The notes under the pieces are model-generated. The model saw nothing but the letters and a program-made list of their open reading frames with translations, made no database searches and had not been told where the DNA came from. Positions 33,133 through 41,475 of a stretch of DNA of 64,000 nucleotides are shown piece by piece. The stretch is from assembly GCA_902624045.1 (NCBI GenBank), contig CACNVX010000001.1, forward strand, positions 1 through 64,000. The letters run 5' to 3'. The stretch comes from an uncultured Pelagibacteraceae bacterium (GTDB lineage Bacteria > Pseudomonadota > Alphaproteobacteria > Pelagibacterales > Pelagibacteraceae). The stretch's first letter is position 1; the number at the start of each line of letters is the position of its first letter. The position numbers and the translations under genes are program-made.

Positions 33133-34466
33133 TGCTCTCACATTTAATAGATCCAGCAATTCTAGGCTTTATACTTATTGGCGTAATGTTATTTGCTATA
33201 TTTATTGGGTTTCCAATTTCATTTACACTTATTTTTTTAGGTTTTGTTTTTGGTTATCTTGGTTTTGGAAAATTAGTTTTTTATTTAATGACTTTGCAAT
33301 TTTCCATGGTAATGACAGAACAAACTCTAGCCGCCGTTCCATTATTTGTTTTTATGGGAATTATGATGGAACAAGCCGGATTGATGGAAAGATTATTTTC
33401 TGCTTTCCAGATGATGTTAGCAAGAGTTAGAGGATCTTTATATTATGCAGTTTTATTTGTTTCTGTAATATTTGCAGCTGCTACAGGAATTGTAGGAGCC
33501 TCTGTAACTATACTTGGAATAATGGCAGCAAAATCTATGAATAGATCTAACTATGATGTTAAATTAGCAGCTGGAACAATTACAGCAGGAGGTACGTTAG
33601 GTATTTTAATACCTCCAAGTATTATGCTTGTCGTGATGGGACCAATCATGGAAATTCCTGTAACAGATTTATTTGCTGCAGCAATAATACCTGGAGTACT
33701 TTTAGCCTGCTTATATGCTGCTTATACTACAGTTCGTTGTATGATGAACCCAAAATTAGGACCACCAATACCAGAGGAATTAAGAACAACAGATCTAAAA
33801 AAATTATGGTTGGAGTTTTTTTTAGGATTGGTGCCACCAGCAGCATTAGTATTTGCTGCATTAGGAAGTATTTTATTTGGATTTGCTACCCCAACCGAAG
33901 CCGCTGGTTGTGGAGCTGGTGGGTCTTTATTACTTTCATTAGCTTATAAAAAATTAACATTAAAAAAATTACAAGATGCTTTAGTTAAAACTTTAGAGAT
34001 TTCAGCTTTAATTATGGTTTTAGTTGCCGCTTCTAATTTTTTTGGAGCAGTTTTTGCAAGATTAGGTACACCTATGGTTTTAACAGATTTTTTATTATCT
34101 CTTGAAATGAACAAGTATTTAATATTAGGGATGATAATGTTGATGATATTCTTATTAGGATGGCCGCTAGAGTGGGTTCCAATCGTCATGATTGTTGTTC
34201 CTATAATTTTACCTCTAGTTGAAGCTTTAGGTTTTAATTTAACATGGTTTGCAATTCTTGTTGCTGTTAATTTACAAACCGCCTGGCTCTCTCCACCCGT
34301 GGCTTTATCTGCTTATTTCCTAAAAGGAGTTGTGCCAAGTTGGGACTTAAAAGATATTTATCTTGGAATGATGCAGTTTATGGTTATTCAAGTTATTGGC
34401 TTAATATTAATAATTTCATTTCCTAAAATTGCTCTTTGGTTACCAACCGTCTTGTATGGACAGTAG
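33132..34466 (+). CDS. TRAP transporter large permease (DctM)
   Basis: 444-residue, roughly 12-segment membrane protein that forms the sodium-coupled transport channel of the TRAP system. AAGTITAGGTLGILIPPSIMLVVMG and the matching ATPTEAAGCGAGGS segments of the two halves are DctM signatures; the end LSPPVALSAYFLKGV is also typical. Coupled to dctQ by a one-base overlap. The gene after it (NCS1) starts 25 nt downstream, so read-through is possible. Confidence 0.94.
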   Translation: MLSHLIDPAILGFILIGVMLFAIFIGFPISFTLIFLGFVFGYLGFGKLVFYLMTLQFSMVMTEQTLAAVPLFVFMGIMMEQAGLMERLFSAFQMMLARVRGSLYYAVLFVSVIFAAATGIVGASVTILGIMAAKSMNRSNYDVKLAAGTITAGGTLGILIPPSIMLVVMGPIMEIPVTDLFAAAIIPGVLLACLYAAYTTVRCMMNPKLGPPIPEELRTTDLKKLWLEFFLGLVPPAALVFAALGSILFGFATPTEAAGCGAGGSLLLSLAYKKLTLKKLQDALVKTLEISALIMVLVAASNFFGAVFARLGTPMVLTDFLLSLEMNKYLILGMIMLMIFLLGWPLEWVPIVMIVVPIILPLVEALGFNLTWFAILVAVNLQTAWLSPPVALSAYFLKGVVPSWDLKDIYLGMMQFMVIQVIGLILIISFPKIALWLPTVLYGQ

Positions 34467-34491
34467 AATTTATTAGTTTAAAATAAACCTA

Positions 34492-35949
34492 GTGAATCAA
34501 CCAAAAGTAAAATACTCTCTTTCTAATTGGGATCTAGTCTCAGTTAATCCAAACTATAAAAAATGGGACTGGAAAAACCTTTTTTGTTTTTGGGCTACTA
34601 ATGTACAGAGTGTAATTGGTTTTTCTTTAATTGCCTCACTTTATTTAATGTATAATCTAAATTTATTTGTTGTTTTCTTTGGAATTATAATAGGTGCGTT
34701 TTTTGTTTATTTATTCTCTAACATTGTTGGAAAACCATCTCAAAAATTTGGCTTACCATTTGCTGTATTGCTTAGATCATCATTAGGATTTAACGGTGCT
34801 AAATTTTTTGGATTGATTAGAGCTCTGGTCGGAATTTTTTTATTCGGTATTCAAACATATTTTTTGTCAAAGTTTTTAGTTTATTTGATTAGAATAGCAA
34901 TATTTTCAATAGATAATTCTTTTTTGCAAAATGAAATATTTATTTATTATTATTTTGGACTTAACATTATAGATTTGTTTGCATTAATAGTAACTATAAT
35001 TAGTCAAACTTTGTTGTTTAGTATAGGTATACAAAATAACAAAAAAATAATTAATTTTTCAGCAATTACAGTTTACTTAGGAATGCTTATTTTTTTCTTT
35101 GTTGTTTTTCTGAGTGACGTTAAAATTACGACCAAAGCTTTTACATCAATTTTTGATTTGGATAACTTTTTAGATGCTAGGAATTTAGCGCCATTGTTTA
35201 CAGTCGCTGGAACAATATTCTCTTTTTTTTCAATTTTGATAATTAGCTTTGGTGACTTTTCTAGATATGTTAAAAATGAGCATGAATTAAAAAAAGGAAA
35301 CTTATCTTTAATTTTTAATTTAATAATTTTTTCTTTTTTGTCAGTATTTATTGTTACAGGATCAGACGTTTTATTAAATCAAAAATTTATAGATATAGAA
35401 AGAATTTTCACAAATCCGACAGATATAATTGGTAAGTTTGACAATATTCAAATAACTATAATTGTTCTATTTTTTATAATAGTTGCATCAGGATCTACAA
35501 ATTTAGTTGCAAATTATATTCCATCCCAGTATTCGTTAATTAATTTTATTCCATCTAAATTAAGTTTAAGAAGTGCTAGTTATATTATCTCTTTTTTTGG
35601 TTTTTTAATTGCAATATTTTGGCTAAGTATATTAAGTCAAATAGGTATCTTGTCATTTATTGATACTTTTGGAGCTTTTTTTGGTCCATTGTTTGGAGTG
35701 ATAGTAGCTGATTTTTATTTAATCAAAAATCAAGAATTAAGTAATAAAGATTTATATTCAATCGATAAAGAGAGCGTTTATTATTACTCAGGTGGCTGGC
35801 ATATAAAAGGTGTTTATTCTTTAATTTTAGGGTTCATTTTTTCAGCTTCTACAATTTGGAATACAAATTTAATGTTTTTACAGTCATATGCGTGGATAAT
35901 AGGTGCTTTTGTTTCTTGGATAACATATTACTTGTTGGCAAAAAAATAA
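34492..35949 (+). CDS. NCS1 family nucleobase:cation symporter
   Basis: 485-residue membrane protein with about 12 hydrophobic segments. SNWDLVSVNPNYKKWDWKNLFCFW at the N-terminus and GKPSQKFGLPFAVLLRSSLGFNGA resemble the NCS1 family of cytosine, uracil, hydantoin, allantoin and thiamine-precursor carriers. The start is GTG at 34492; no ATG is nearby. The substrate is not evident. The zinc dehydrogenase gene follows after one base, an uncommon partner for a nucleobase carrier. Confidence 0.82.
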   Translation: MNQPKVKYSLSNWDLVSVNPNYKKWDWKNLFCFWATNVQSVIGFSLIASLYLMYNLNLFVVFFGIIIGAFFVYLFSNIVGKPSQKFGLPFAVLLRSSLGFNGAKFFGLIRALVGIFLFGIQTYFLSKFLVYLIRIAIFSIDNSFLQNEIFIYYYFGLNIIDLFALIVTIISQTLLFSIGIQNNKKIINFSAITVYLGMLIFFFVVFLSDVKITTKAFTSIFDLDNFLDARNLAPLFTVAGTIFSFFSILIISFGDFSRYVKNEHELKKGNLSLIFNLIIFSFLSVFIVTGSDVLLNQKFIDIERIFTNPTDIIGKFDNIQITIIVLFFIIVASGSTNLVANYIPSQYSLINFIPSKLSLRSASYIISFFGFLIAIFWLSILSQIGILSFIDTFGAFFGPLFGVIVADFYLIKNQELSNKDLYSIDKESVYYYSGGWHIKGVYSLILGFIFSASTIWNTNLMFLQSYAWIIGAFVSWITYYLLAKK

Positions 35950-35950
35950 T

Positions 35951-36955
35951 ATGAAAGCTCTGGTTTATACAGGCACGGAAGAGTTAACTTATAGGGATGA
36001 AAAAGACCCTGTTGAAAAAGAAGGTGAAAGTATATTAGAAGTTCATGCCTCTGGTATTTGCGGGTCAGACATGCATGCTTATCACGGTAAAGATGAGAGA
36101 AGGGTACCACCTTTAATACTTGGACATGAAGTCAGTGGAAAAATTATTAATGGTAAGTTTAAGGATAAAATAGCAGTTTTAAATCCTTTGTTAACTTGTG
36201 GTAAATGTGAATATTGCTCGAATAAAAGAGAGCATCTTTGCCCAAATAGAGTGCTATTAGGTATGAACAGGCCTTATGAGAGGCAAGGAGCATTTGCAGA
36301 ATTAATAACTGTACCAAATACAAATATTTATGAGGTTCCAGAGAAATTAAAAGTTACAGAGGCAGCTGTAGCTGAACCAACCGCAGTAGCATATCATGCA
36401 GTATTGATAGGGGAAAAATCTCTAAAGAAAAATATAAAAGATTGTAGAATTTTAGTTCAAGGAGCAGGAGCTATTGGTCTACTTTGTGCTCTTATAATCT
36501 CAAAAATTAAAAAAAATACTAATATTATTATGTCAGACCCTAATAAGCTTAGATTAGATGAGTGCTCAAAATATTTAGATGCAAAATTTGTTGAACCAAC
36601 AAGTAGTGAGGTCAAAAATGACAGTTTTGATATCGTTTTTGATACAGTTGGTTTAGAAGTATCACGACAACAAGCTATTTCAGTTGTTAAGCCTGGAGGA
36701 TCTATTATTCACATTGGTCTTACACAGCCTGCTGGTGAGTTCAATTTTAGAAAGGCTACCTTACAAGAAATTACTTTTATTGGAACTTACTGTTATACAA
36801 ATCAAGATTTTAGTGACACCATTCAAATTTTAGCTAACAAAGATATAGGAAATTTAGACTGGATAGAATATAGAGATCTTAAAAATGGCGGAAGTGCCTT
36901 CAAACAAATACATGATGGTACCTGTTCTGCGCCAAAAATAGTGTTAATTCCCTAA
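35951..36955 (+). CDS. Zinc-dependent medium-chain alcohol dehydrogenase
   Basis: 334-residue MDR dehydrogenase. Catalytic zinc ligands appear in SGICGSDMHAYHG (Cys near 38) and LGHEVSG (His, Glu near 60); the structural zinc site is CGKCEYCSNKREHLC with four Cys. The NAD-binding motif is VQGAGAIGLL at about residues 173-182. It belongs to the threonine/sorbitol dehydrogenase-like group that oxidises polyols or amino alcohols. The substrate is unknown; context with a nucleobase-type permease gives no clear hint. Confidence 0.88.
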   Translation: MKALVYTGTEELTYRDEKDPVEKEGESILEVHASGICGSDMHAYHGKDERRVPPLILGHEVSGKIINGKFKDKIAVLNPLLTCGKCEYCSNKREHLCPNRVLLGMNRPYERQGAFAELITVPNTNIYEVPEKLKVTEAAVAEPTAVAYHAVLIGEKSLKKNIKDCRILVQGAGAIGLLCALIISKIKKNTNIIMSDPNKLRLDECSKYLDAKFVEPTSSEVKNDSFDIVFDTVGLEVSRQQAISVVKPGGSIIHIGLTQPAGEFNFRKATLQEITFIGTYCYTNQDFSDTIQILANKDIGNLDWIEYRDLKNGGSAFKQIHDGTCSAPKIVLIP

Positions 36956-36960
36956 TTTTA

Positions 36961-37086
36961 TTAGTAAAATTTGTTTATAGCTTGATTAACTTTAATTCTG
37001 CTTAGCTTAATATCATCAGATAATAAAGGTGCTGATATTATTATTGACCAATATATAAGAAGAATAAATATTGAAAAAATTTTCAT
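36961..37086 (-). CDS. Possible small secreted or membrane-anchored protein, 41 aa
   Basis: A 41-codon minus-strand frame occupying most of the 214-nt gap between the zinc dehydrogenase and the DUF3047 gene. It starts MKIFSIFILLIYWSIIISAP, a signal-peptide- or anchor-like segment, followed by about 20 polar residues (SDDIKLSRIKVNQAINKFY). It ends 5 nt from the convergent dehydrogenase stop. No ribosome binding site is obvious and no family is recognised. A chance frame is possible in A/T-rich DNA. Confidence 0.35.
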   Translation of the reverse strand: MKIFSIFILLIYWSIIISAPLLSDDIKLSRIKVNQAINKFY

Positions 37087-37169
37087 ATTTATTATTTGGT
37101 AATCGATTTTGATTTTAGAGTGTTCTAATTGTGACCGAATATTGAATTTAAAAAAATTTTATCTATAAG

Positions 37170-37826
37170 ATGGTTATGCTTAAAAATTTTTATATTATTA
37201 TTGTTTCTTTAATACTAATAAATATATCGTTTGCTGAAGATATAAAAATATTCGAATTTACAGAAAAAGAACTTATTGAATTAGAGGTTAGAAAAGTAAG
37301 GGGGGCTAAAAATAAAACAATATATTCGGTAGGATCAAATGAAAATGGAAATTTTTTAAAAGCAGAAGCTAATAATGCTGCTTCTGGTCTTGGAAAAGAA
37401 CTTAAGATTAATTTAAATAAAACACCTTTCATCAATATTACTTGGAAGGTAGAAAAAGATTTAAGAGGTATAAATGAGAACACCAAAAAAGGTCATGATT
37501 ACGCTGCTCGAGTTTTTGCAATTAAAAAAACCGGAGCGACACCACTTTCAAATAGAGCTATAAATTATGTATTTTCAAGTAATAGTGACGTTGGAGATAA
37601 TAGACCTAGTCCTTATACAAAAAAATCAATAGACAATGTATTAGCCTCAACAAAAGATAGTTTCAATCAGTGGGTTACTGTAAAAGCCAATGTTAAAGAG
37701 GACTTTAAGAGATTTCATGATTTAGATGTTAATGAATTAGATGGCCTTGCTATAATGGCTGATACTGACAATTCTAAAAAAAAGTCAATTGCTTACTTTC
37801 AAAATATTTATTTTTCAGCTCAATAA
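37170..37826 (+). CDS. DUF3047 domain protein, exported
   Basis: 218-residue protein with an N-terminal signal peptide (cleavage about ISFAED, residue 22). INITWKVEKDLRG, the KGHDYAARVFAIKKTG strand and NYVFSSN follow the DUF3047 pattern, a beta-rich domain of unknown function, probably periplasmic. Two Met codons (37170 and 37176) are possible starts. It is 4 nt before ybgC on the same strand. Confidence 0.8.
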   Translation: MVMLKNFYIIIVSLILINISFAEDIKIFEFTEKELIELEVRKVRGAKNKTIYSVGSNENGNFLKAEANNAASGLGKELKINLNKTPFINITWKVEKDLRGINENTKKGHDYAARVFAIKKTGATPLSNRAINYVFSSNSDVGDNRPSPYTKKSIDNVLASTKDSFNQWVTVKANVKEDFKRFHDLDVNELDGLAIMADTDNSKKKSIAYFQNIYFSAQ

Positions 37827-37830
37827 TTAG

Positions 37831-38244
37831 ATGAAAAAAAGTTTTAACTATAAGATTAAAGTTTATTATGAAGATACTGATGCTGGCGGTGTAGTATATT
37901 ATGCAAATTATTTGAAGTTTCTTGAGAGAGCAAGATCTGAGGCATTATCGGAAGTCGGATTAAGTAATTTGAAAATCAAAAAAGATTATGGTGCATTAAT
38001 TGTTGTTAAATCATGTAATATAGATTTTAACAAATCAGCACTTCTAGAAGATAAATTAAATATTAATTCAGTTGTAACTTCTTTTAGCAAAACATCTTTT
38101 ACAATGAGCCAGTCGATTTATCGAAAAAAAGATAACATTGTGAAATCAAAAGTTCATCTAGTTTTTGTTAATGAAAAAAGTAAACCGATAAAAATTCCAG
38201 AAAAAATTTTAAAAAGCCTAAAACCTTTTTTATCTATAAATTAA
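37831..38244 (+). CDS. ybgC: YbgC family acyl-CoA thioesterase
   Basis: 137-residue hot-dog thioesterase. VYYEDTDAGGVVYYANYLKFLERAR, with the catalytic Asp in the EDTDAGG loop, is the YbgC/4-hydroxybenzoyl-CoA thioesterase signature. YbgC usually heads the tol-pal operon; that operon does not follow here, since the next gene is convergent with a 4-nt overlap. It may hydrolyse short acyl-CoA or acyl-ACP linked to membrane lipid synthesis. Confidence 0.92.
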   Translation: MKKSFNYKIKVYYEDTDAGGVVYYANYLKFLERARSEALSEVGLSNLKIKKDYGALIVVKSCNIDFNKSALLEDKLNINSVVTSFSKTSFTMSQSIYRKKDNIVKSKVHLVFVNEKSKPIKIPEKILKSLKPFLSIN

Positions 38245-38921
38245 ATTTTTGATAATTTTTTTGCTTTAAGCAATAAACTTATCATCATTTTTTCTGATAA
38301 TAACTTTGTATTTACATTCCTAGGACTTGGATGATAACTTGGAATAATTATTATATCTTTTGAAAGATATTGTACAGAACCATGTTTAAAGATAAATTTT
38401 TTGTCAATTTTAAATTTATTTTTAAAAATTTTTACACAATTATCAAAAGCTACTTTACCTAAAGTTACAATGACCCTTAATTTACTGAGAAAAAATATTT
38501 CCTCATCAAAATAGTTTGAGCAATTAATTAATTCATTACTAAGTGGTTTATCTTCAGGGGGAACGCACTTAAGAAAATTAGTAATATAGGTTGATTTTAA
38601 TTTTAGATTATCATTTAAGTTTTTTGAAAATGGATGATTTGAAATGCCAGTTTTATATAAACATTTAAAAAGGAAATCACCAGATTTATCTCCAGTAAAT
38701 GCACGTCCAGTTCTAGTCCCTCCATGAGCAGCAGGTGCTAAGCCAATAATTGCTAATTTTGAATTAAAATTGCCAAATCCTGGGACAGGTTTTCCCCAGT
38801 ATTTTTCATTAATATTTTGTTTTCTTTTTTTAATGCTGACTTGTTTTACAAATTTTACCAGTCTTGGGCATTTTTTACAGTTAACTATTGTCTTATTTAA
38901 ATTGTTTAATCTAATATCCAT
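38241..38921 (-). CDS. Family 5 uracil-DNA glycosylase (UdgB type, iron-sulfur)
   Basis: 226-residue DNA repair enzyme removing uracil and some other deaminated bases. Motif 1 is GLAPAAHGGTRTGRAFTGD (Ala where family 4 has Glu), and motif 2 is HPSPRN near the C-terminus; both define family 5. Four cysteines for the [4Fe-4S] cluster are at CKKCPRL near the N-terminus and at FLKCVPP and LINCSNY in the middle. Divergent from the phosphatase gene with two bases between start codons. Confidence 0.9.
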   Translation of the reverse strand: MDIRLNNLNKTIVNCKKCPRLVKFVKQVSIKKRKQNINEKYWGKPVPGFGNFNSKLAIIGLAPAAHGGTRTGRAFTGDKSGDFLFKCLYKTGISNHPFSKNLNDNLKLKSTYITNFLKCVPPEDKPLSNELINCSNYFDEEIFFLSKLRVIVTLGKVAFDNCVKIFKNKFKIDKKFIFKHGSVQYLSKDIIIIPSYHPSPRNVNTKLLSEKMMISLLLKAKKLSKI

Positions 38922-38923
38922 TT

Positions 38924-39481
38924 ATGAAAATTTATAAAATTATATTAATTACTTTTATATTTTTAACATCTGGAGTCAAAGCAGATTTAAATCAAAATTT
39001 AATAAAAGAGTTAGAACAGGGTGGAAAGTTAATATTTATAAGACATGGATATGCACCTGGAAGTGGTGATCCACAAAATTTCAATTTAAACGATTGTTCA
39101 ACTCAAAGAAATTTAAGTAATAGTGGAAGAGAACAATCTAAAAATATTGGAAAGTTATTCTCAGAAAATAATATTAAATTTCAAAACATTTATTCTAGTG
39201 AGTGGTGTAGATGTTGGGAAACAGCTCTATTGGCTTTTAAAAAGTTTGAAACTAAAAAATTTCTTAACTCTTTTTATAGCGCTAAATTTGCAAAAAATAG
39301 AAAAAAACAAGTTGCAGAATTTGAAAATTTTATAAATAAATGGAATAAAACAGAAAATCTTGTATTTGTTACTCATTATGTATTTATTTCTGAAATATTA
39401 AACTATGCACCTTCATCTGGTGAAATTATTTTTACAGACAAAAATTTAAACATAGTTGAAACTTTAGAAATTGAATATTAA
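38924..39481 (+). CDS. Histidine phosphatase family protein, exported
   Basis: 185-residue branch of the histidine phosphatase superfamily. A signal peptide (MKIYKIILITFIFLTSGVKA) precedes the catalytic LIFIRHGYAPG motif; NLSNSGREQSKNIG and the second His in VFVTHYVF complete the pocket. It is probably periplasmic. Related proteins carry names such as lipopolysaccharide core heptose phosphatase (Ais-like), but the substrate is not evident. The start is almost back-to-back with the glycosylase start, so a shared promoter region within coding DNA is implied. Confidence 0.85.
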   Translation: MKIYKIILITFIFLTSGVKADLNQNLIKELEQGGKLIFIRHGYAPGSGDPQNFNLNDCSTQRNLSNSGREQSKNIGKLFSENNIKFQNIYSSEWCRCWETALLAFKKFETKKFLNSFYSAKFAKNRKKQVAEFENFINKWNKTENLVFVTHYVFISEILNYAPSSGEIIFTDKNLNIVETLEIEY

Positions 39482-39492
39482 GGTTAAATAAA

Positions 39493-39621
39493 ATGTCCTC
39501 AAAAAGAGCAATGCGACAAGCACAAAAAAAAGCATATGCAAAACATAGATCTAATATTATAAATAATAGAGGAAGATTAAAAAAGAAATTTTTAAAAATA
39601 AATGAATCAAAGAAAAAATAA
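39493..39621 (+). CDS. Small basic protein, 42 aa
   Basis: A 42-codon frame 11 nt after the histidine phosphatase gene on the same strand. It opens MSSKRAMRQAQKKAYAKHR, continues NIINNRGRLKKKFLK and ends with KKK. Strongly basic and predicted helical, with only one acidic residue, it could bind RNA or the ribosome. The family is not recognised. Codon use resembles neighbours, and it is in line with the upstream gene, which supports expression. Confidence 0.5.
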   Translation: MSSKRAMRQAQKKAYAKHRSNIINNRGRLKKKFLKINESKKK

Positions 39622-39643
39622 AAATCAATAAAAAAATAAAGAC

Positions 39644-39817
39644 TTATTTTCTCTCATTTTTATCAACAAAAAATAAAGCAATGATAAAAATAACTGTCCA
39701 CGCAAAAACAGACATAGTTTTTAAGGGTGTAGTATCAGCTCCCCAAATATCTAAAAACAGAGCTCCAATAATAATACCTATTGCGTAAATTATACTTATT
39801 ATTTTAACTTTGCTCAT
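39644..39817 (-). CDS. Small two-helix membrane protein, 57 aa
   Basis: A 57-codon minus-strand frame with ATG at 39817 and two membrane helices: IISIIYAIGIIIGALFL (about residues 6-22) and MSVFAWTVIFIIALFFV (about 35-51), separated by the short polar loop DIWGADTTPLK and ending DKNERK. Function unknown. It fills the region between the small basic gene and the tRNA-Leu promoter and would be transcribed toward the former. Confidence 0.55.
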   Translation of the reverse strand: MSKVKIISIIYAIGIIIGALFLDIWGADTTPLKTMSVFAWTVIFIIALFFVDKNERK

Positions 39818-39875
39818 ATATTATAAATTAATATAAAAATTGAATGATAAATAGTTAAATTTTTAGTAATTGTCA

Positions 39876-39904
39876 TTGGACAAACAGTTTCAATAATATA
39901 TAAA
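39876..39904 (+). promoter_or_regulatory. Promoter of tRNA-Leu (and possibly tig)
   Basis: TTGGAC (39876-39881), a 17-nt spacer and TATAAA (39899-39904) make a good sigma-70 promoter 14 nt before the mature tRNA 5' end. It is followed by a CCCTCG stretch, the GC-rich discriminator type seen at stable-RNA promoters under stringent control. As trigger factor starts 10 nt after the tRNA, this promoter may also drive tig. Confidence 0.55.
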
Positions 39905-39918
39905 CCCTCGTAATTTGT

Positions 39919-40003
39919 GGGGCGATGGCGGAATTGGTAGACGCGTTGGTCTTAGGAACCAATATGGCAACATGTGAAGGTTCGAGTCCTTTTCGCCCTA
40001 CCA
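39919..40003 (+). tRNA. tRNA-Leu (anticodon TAG)
   Basis: 85-nt type II tRNA with encoded CCA. The acceptor GGGGCGA pairs with TCGCCCT (terminal G-U), followed by the class-typical TGGCGGAATTGGTAGACGC D region. The anticodon arm TTGGT-CTTAGGA-ACCAA gives anticodon TAG for CUN leucine codons; a short variable arm (TATGGCAACATG) and the GGTTCGAGTCC T arm follow. An ATG inside it at 39974 is not the trigger factor start. Confidence 0.95.
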
Positions 40004-40012
40004 TTAAATTTT

Positions 40013-41443
40013 ATGAAAGTTACAGTAGAAAATAAAAAAGGATTAAACCAGGATCTTAAGATTTTTATCGATAAAGAGACAATCAGCGCTCATATGGATG
40101 AAAAGTATGAGGAGATCAAAGGAAGTGTTAATCTGAAAGGCTTCAGACCAGGTAAGGTCCCAAAAGAAATTTTAAAAAGACAATTCGGTAAAGCCGTGTT
40201 CAGTGAAGTTTTAGACAAGGTTTTAAAAGAGACTTCTACGAAAGCACTAAAAGAAAAAAACATTAAGCCTGCAGGTCAACCAAAATTGGATTTAAAAACA
40301 TATGGAGAAGATAAAGATTTAGAATATGTTTTATCAGTAACAGAATTACCAAAAGTGGAAATAAAATCTTTAGAAAATATAAAGTTTGATGAATACTCGG
40401 TTAAAATAGATGACAGTGAAACAGATAAAAGGATAAAAGAAATTGCAAAAAATCAACCAAATTTTAAGGAAGTAAGCTCAGAGACTAAAGCTAAAGAAGG
40501 TGATTTAGTAACTCTAGACTATAAAGCTACAGTTGATGGAAAAGAATTTAAAGGTAGTGATGGAAAAAATACTCAGCTAACTTTAGGTAAAGATTTATTC
40601 TTAAAGGGATTTGATAAACAATTAATTGGTGTAAAAAAAAATGACGAGAAAGTTGTAGAAGCAACCTTGCCAGAAAATTTCCCTGAAAAAGAACTAGTTA
40701 ACAAAATTGCAAAATTTAATTGTAAAATATTAAGTGTGAAACAGTCTAAAGAAGTAGAGATTGATGACGAATTTGCAAAAAATTTAGGAGCTAAGGATTT
40801 AAAGGATCTAAAATCATTAATTACAAAACAAATTAACGATGAGTATAAAAATTCTCTTGACCAATTATCCAAAAACCAAATTTTAAAAGAAATTGAAAAA
40901 ATTAAAGTTGAAGAGGTTCCAGAAAATTTAATTGAAGAAGAAGTAAAAATTCTTTCCCAAGGAATGTCAGAAGATGAAGCTAAAAAAAGCAAAAAAGATT
41001 TTGTAGAAAAAGCAAAAATAAGAATTAAAACTGGTTTAATATTAAATGAATTCGGTGAGCAAAATAAAATACAAGTAAGCGAACAAGAGGTCCAAGCAGA
41101 AGTGCAAAAGCAATTAAGAATGATGCCTGGACAAGAAAAAATGGTTATGGACTTTTATCAGAAAAATCCTTCTGCATTAGCAAGCTTAAGAGGGACGGTA
41201 TATGAGGAGAAAATTTTAAATTCTATAAAAGAAAAAGGTAAAGCGAACAAAAAAGAAATATCAAAAGATGAAGCAGAAAAAATATTAAAAGAGGCTCATA
41301 AACATGCTCATGACCATGGTGGAGAAAAAAAAGATACAAAGAAAAAGTCACCCTCAAAATCTTCTAAAGAAAAAAAACCAGCTGCTAAAAAGGTAAAATC
41401 AAAGCCAGTTGTTAAAATGGCAAAAAAAGTTAGCAAAAAGTAA
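40013..41443 (+). CDS. tig: Trigger factor, ribosome-associated chaperone/PPIase
   Basis: 476-residue chaperone that binds the ribosome exit tunnel. [17 protein letters not shown] (about residues 42-58) is the ribosome-binding signature; the FKBP-type domain begins near [18 protein letters not shown] (about 161-178). The start at 40013 was chosen because the upstream in-frame ATG lies inside tRNA-Leu. The C-terminus is odd: after HKHAHDHGG comes a roughly 35-residue Lys/Pro/Ser/Ala-rich tail, which makes it longer than the typical 430-450. It heads the tig-clpP-clpX-lon series. Confidence 0.95.
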   Translation: MKVTVENKKGLNQDLKIFIDKETISAHMDEKYEEIKGSVNLKGFRPGKVPKEILKRQFGKAVFSEVLDKVLKETSTKALKEKNIKPAGQPKLDLKTYGEDKDLEYVLSVTELPKVEIKSLENIKFDEYSVKIDDSETDKRIKEIAKNQPNFKEVSSETKAKEGDLVTLDYKATVDGKEFKGSDGKNTQLTLGKDLFLKGFDKQLIGVKKNDEKVVEATLPENFPEKELVNKIAKFNCKILSVKQSKEVEIDDEFAKNLGAKDLKDLKSLITKQINDEYKNSLDQLSKNQILKEIEKIKVEEVPENLIEEEVKILSQGMSEDEAKKSKKDFVEKAKIRIKTGLILNEFGEQNKIQVSEQEVQAEVQKQLRMMPGQEKMVMDFYQKNPSALASLRGTVYEEKILNSIKEKGKANKKEISKDEAEKILKEAHKHAHDHGGEKKDTKKKSPSKSSKEKKPAAKKVKSKPVVKMAKKVSKK

Positions 41444-41475
41444 TCTCAAGTTGTATAAGTAATACGAATCAATTT

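Noticed and set aside
39974-40012. N-terminal extension of trigger factor starting at ATG 39974
   Set aside because: That ATG is inside tRNA-Leu (variable arm/T arm). The ATG at 40013 starts the normal trigger factor N-terminus [10 protein letters not shown].
40573-40992. Long antisense open frames inside tig, clpX, lon, nuo and xsc genes
   Set aside because: They are shadows of strong coding frames with A/T-biased codons; no family features or start signals.
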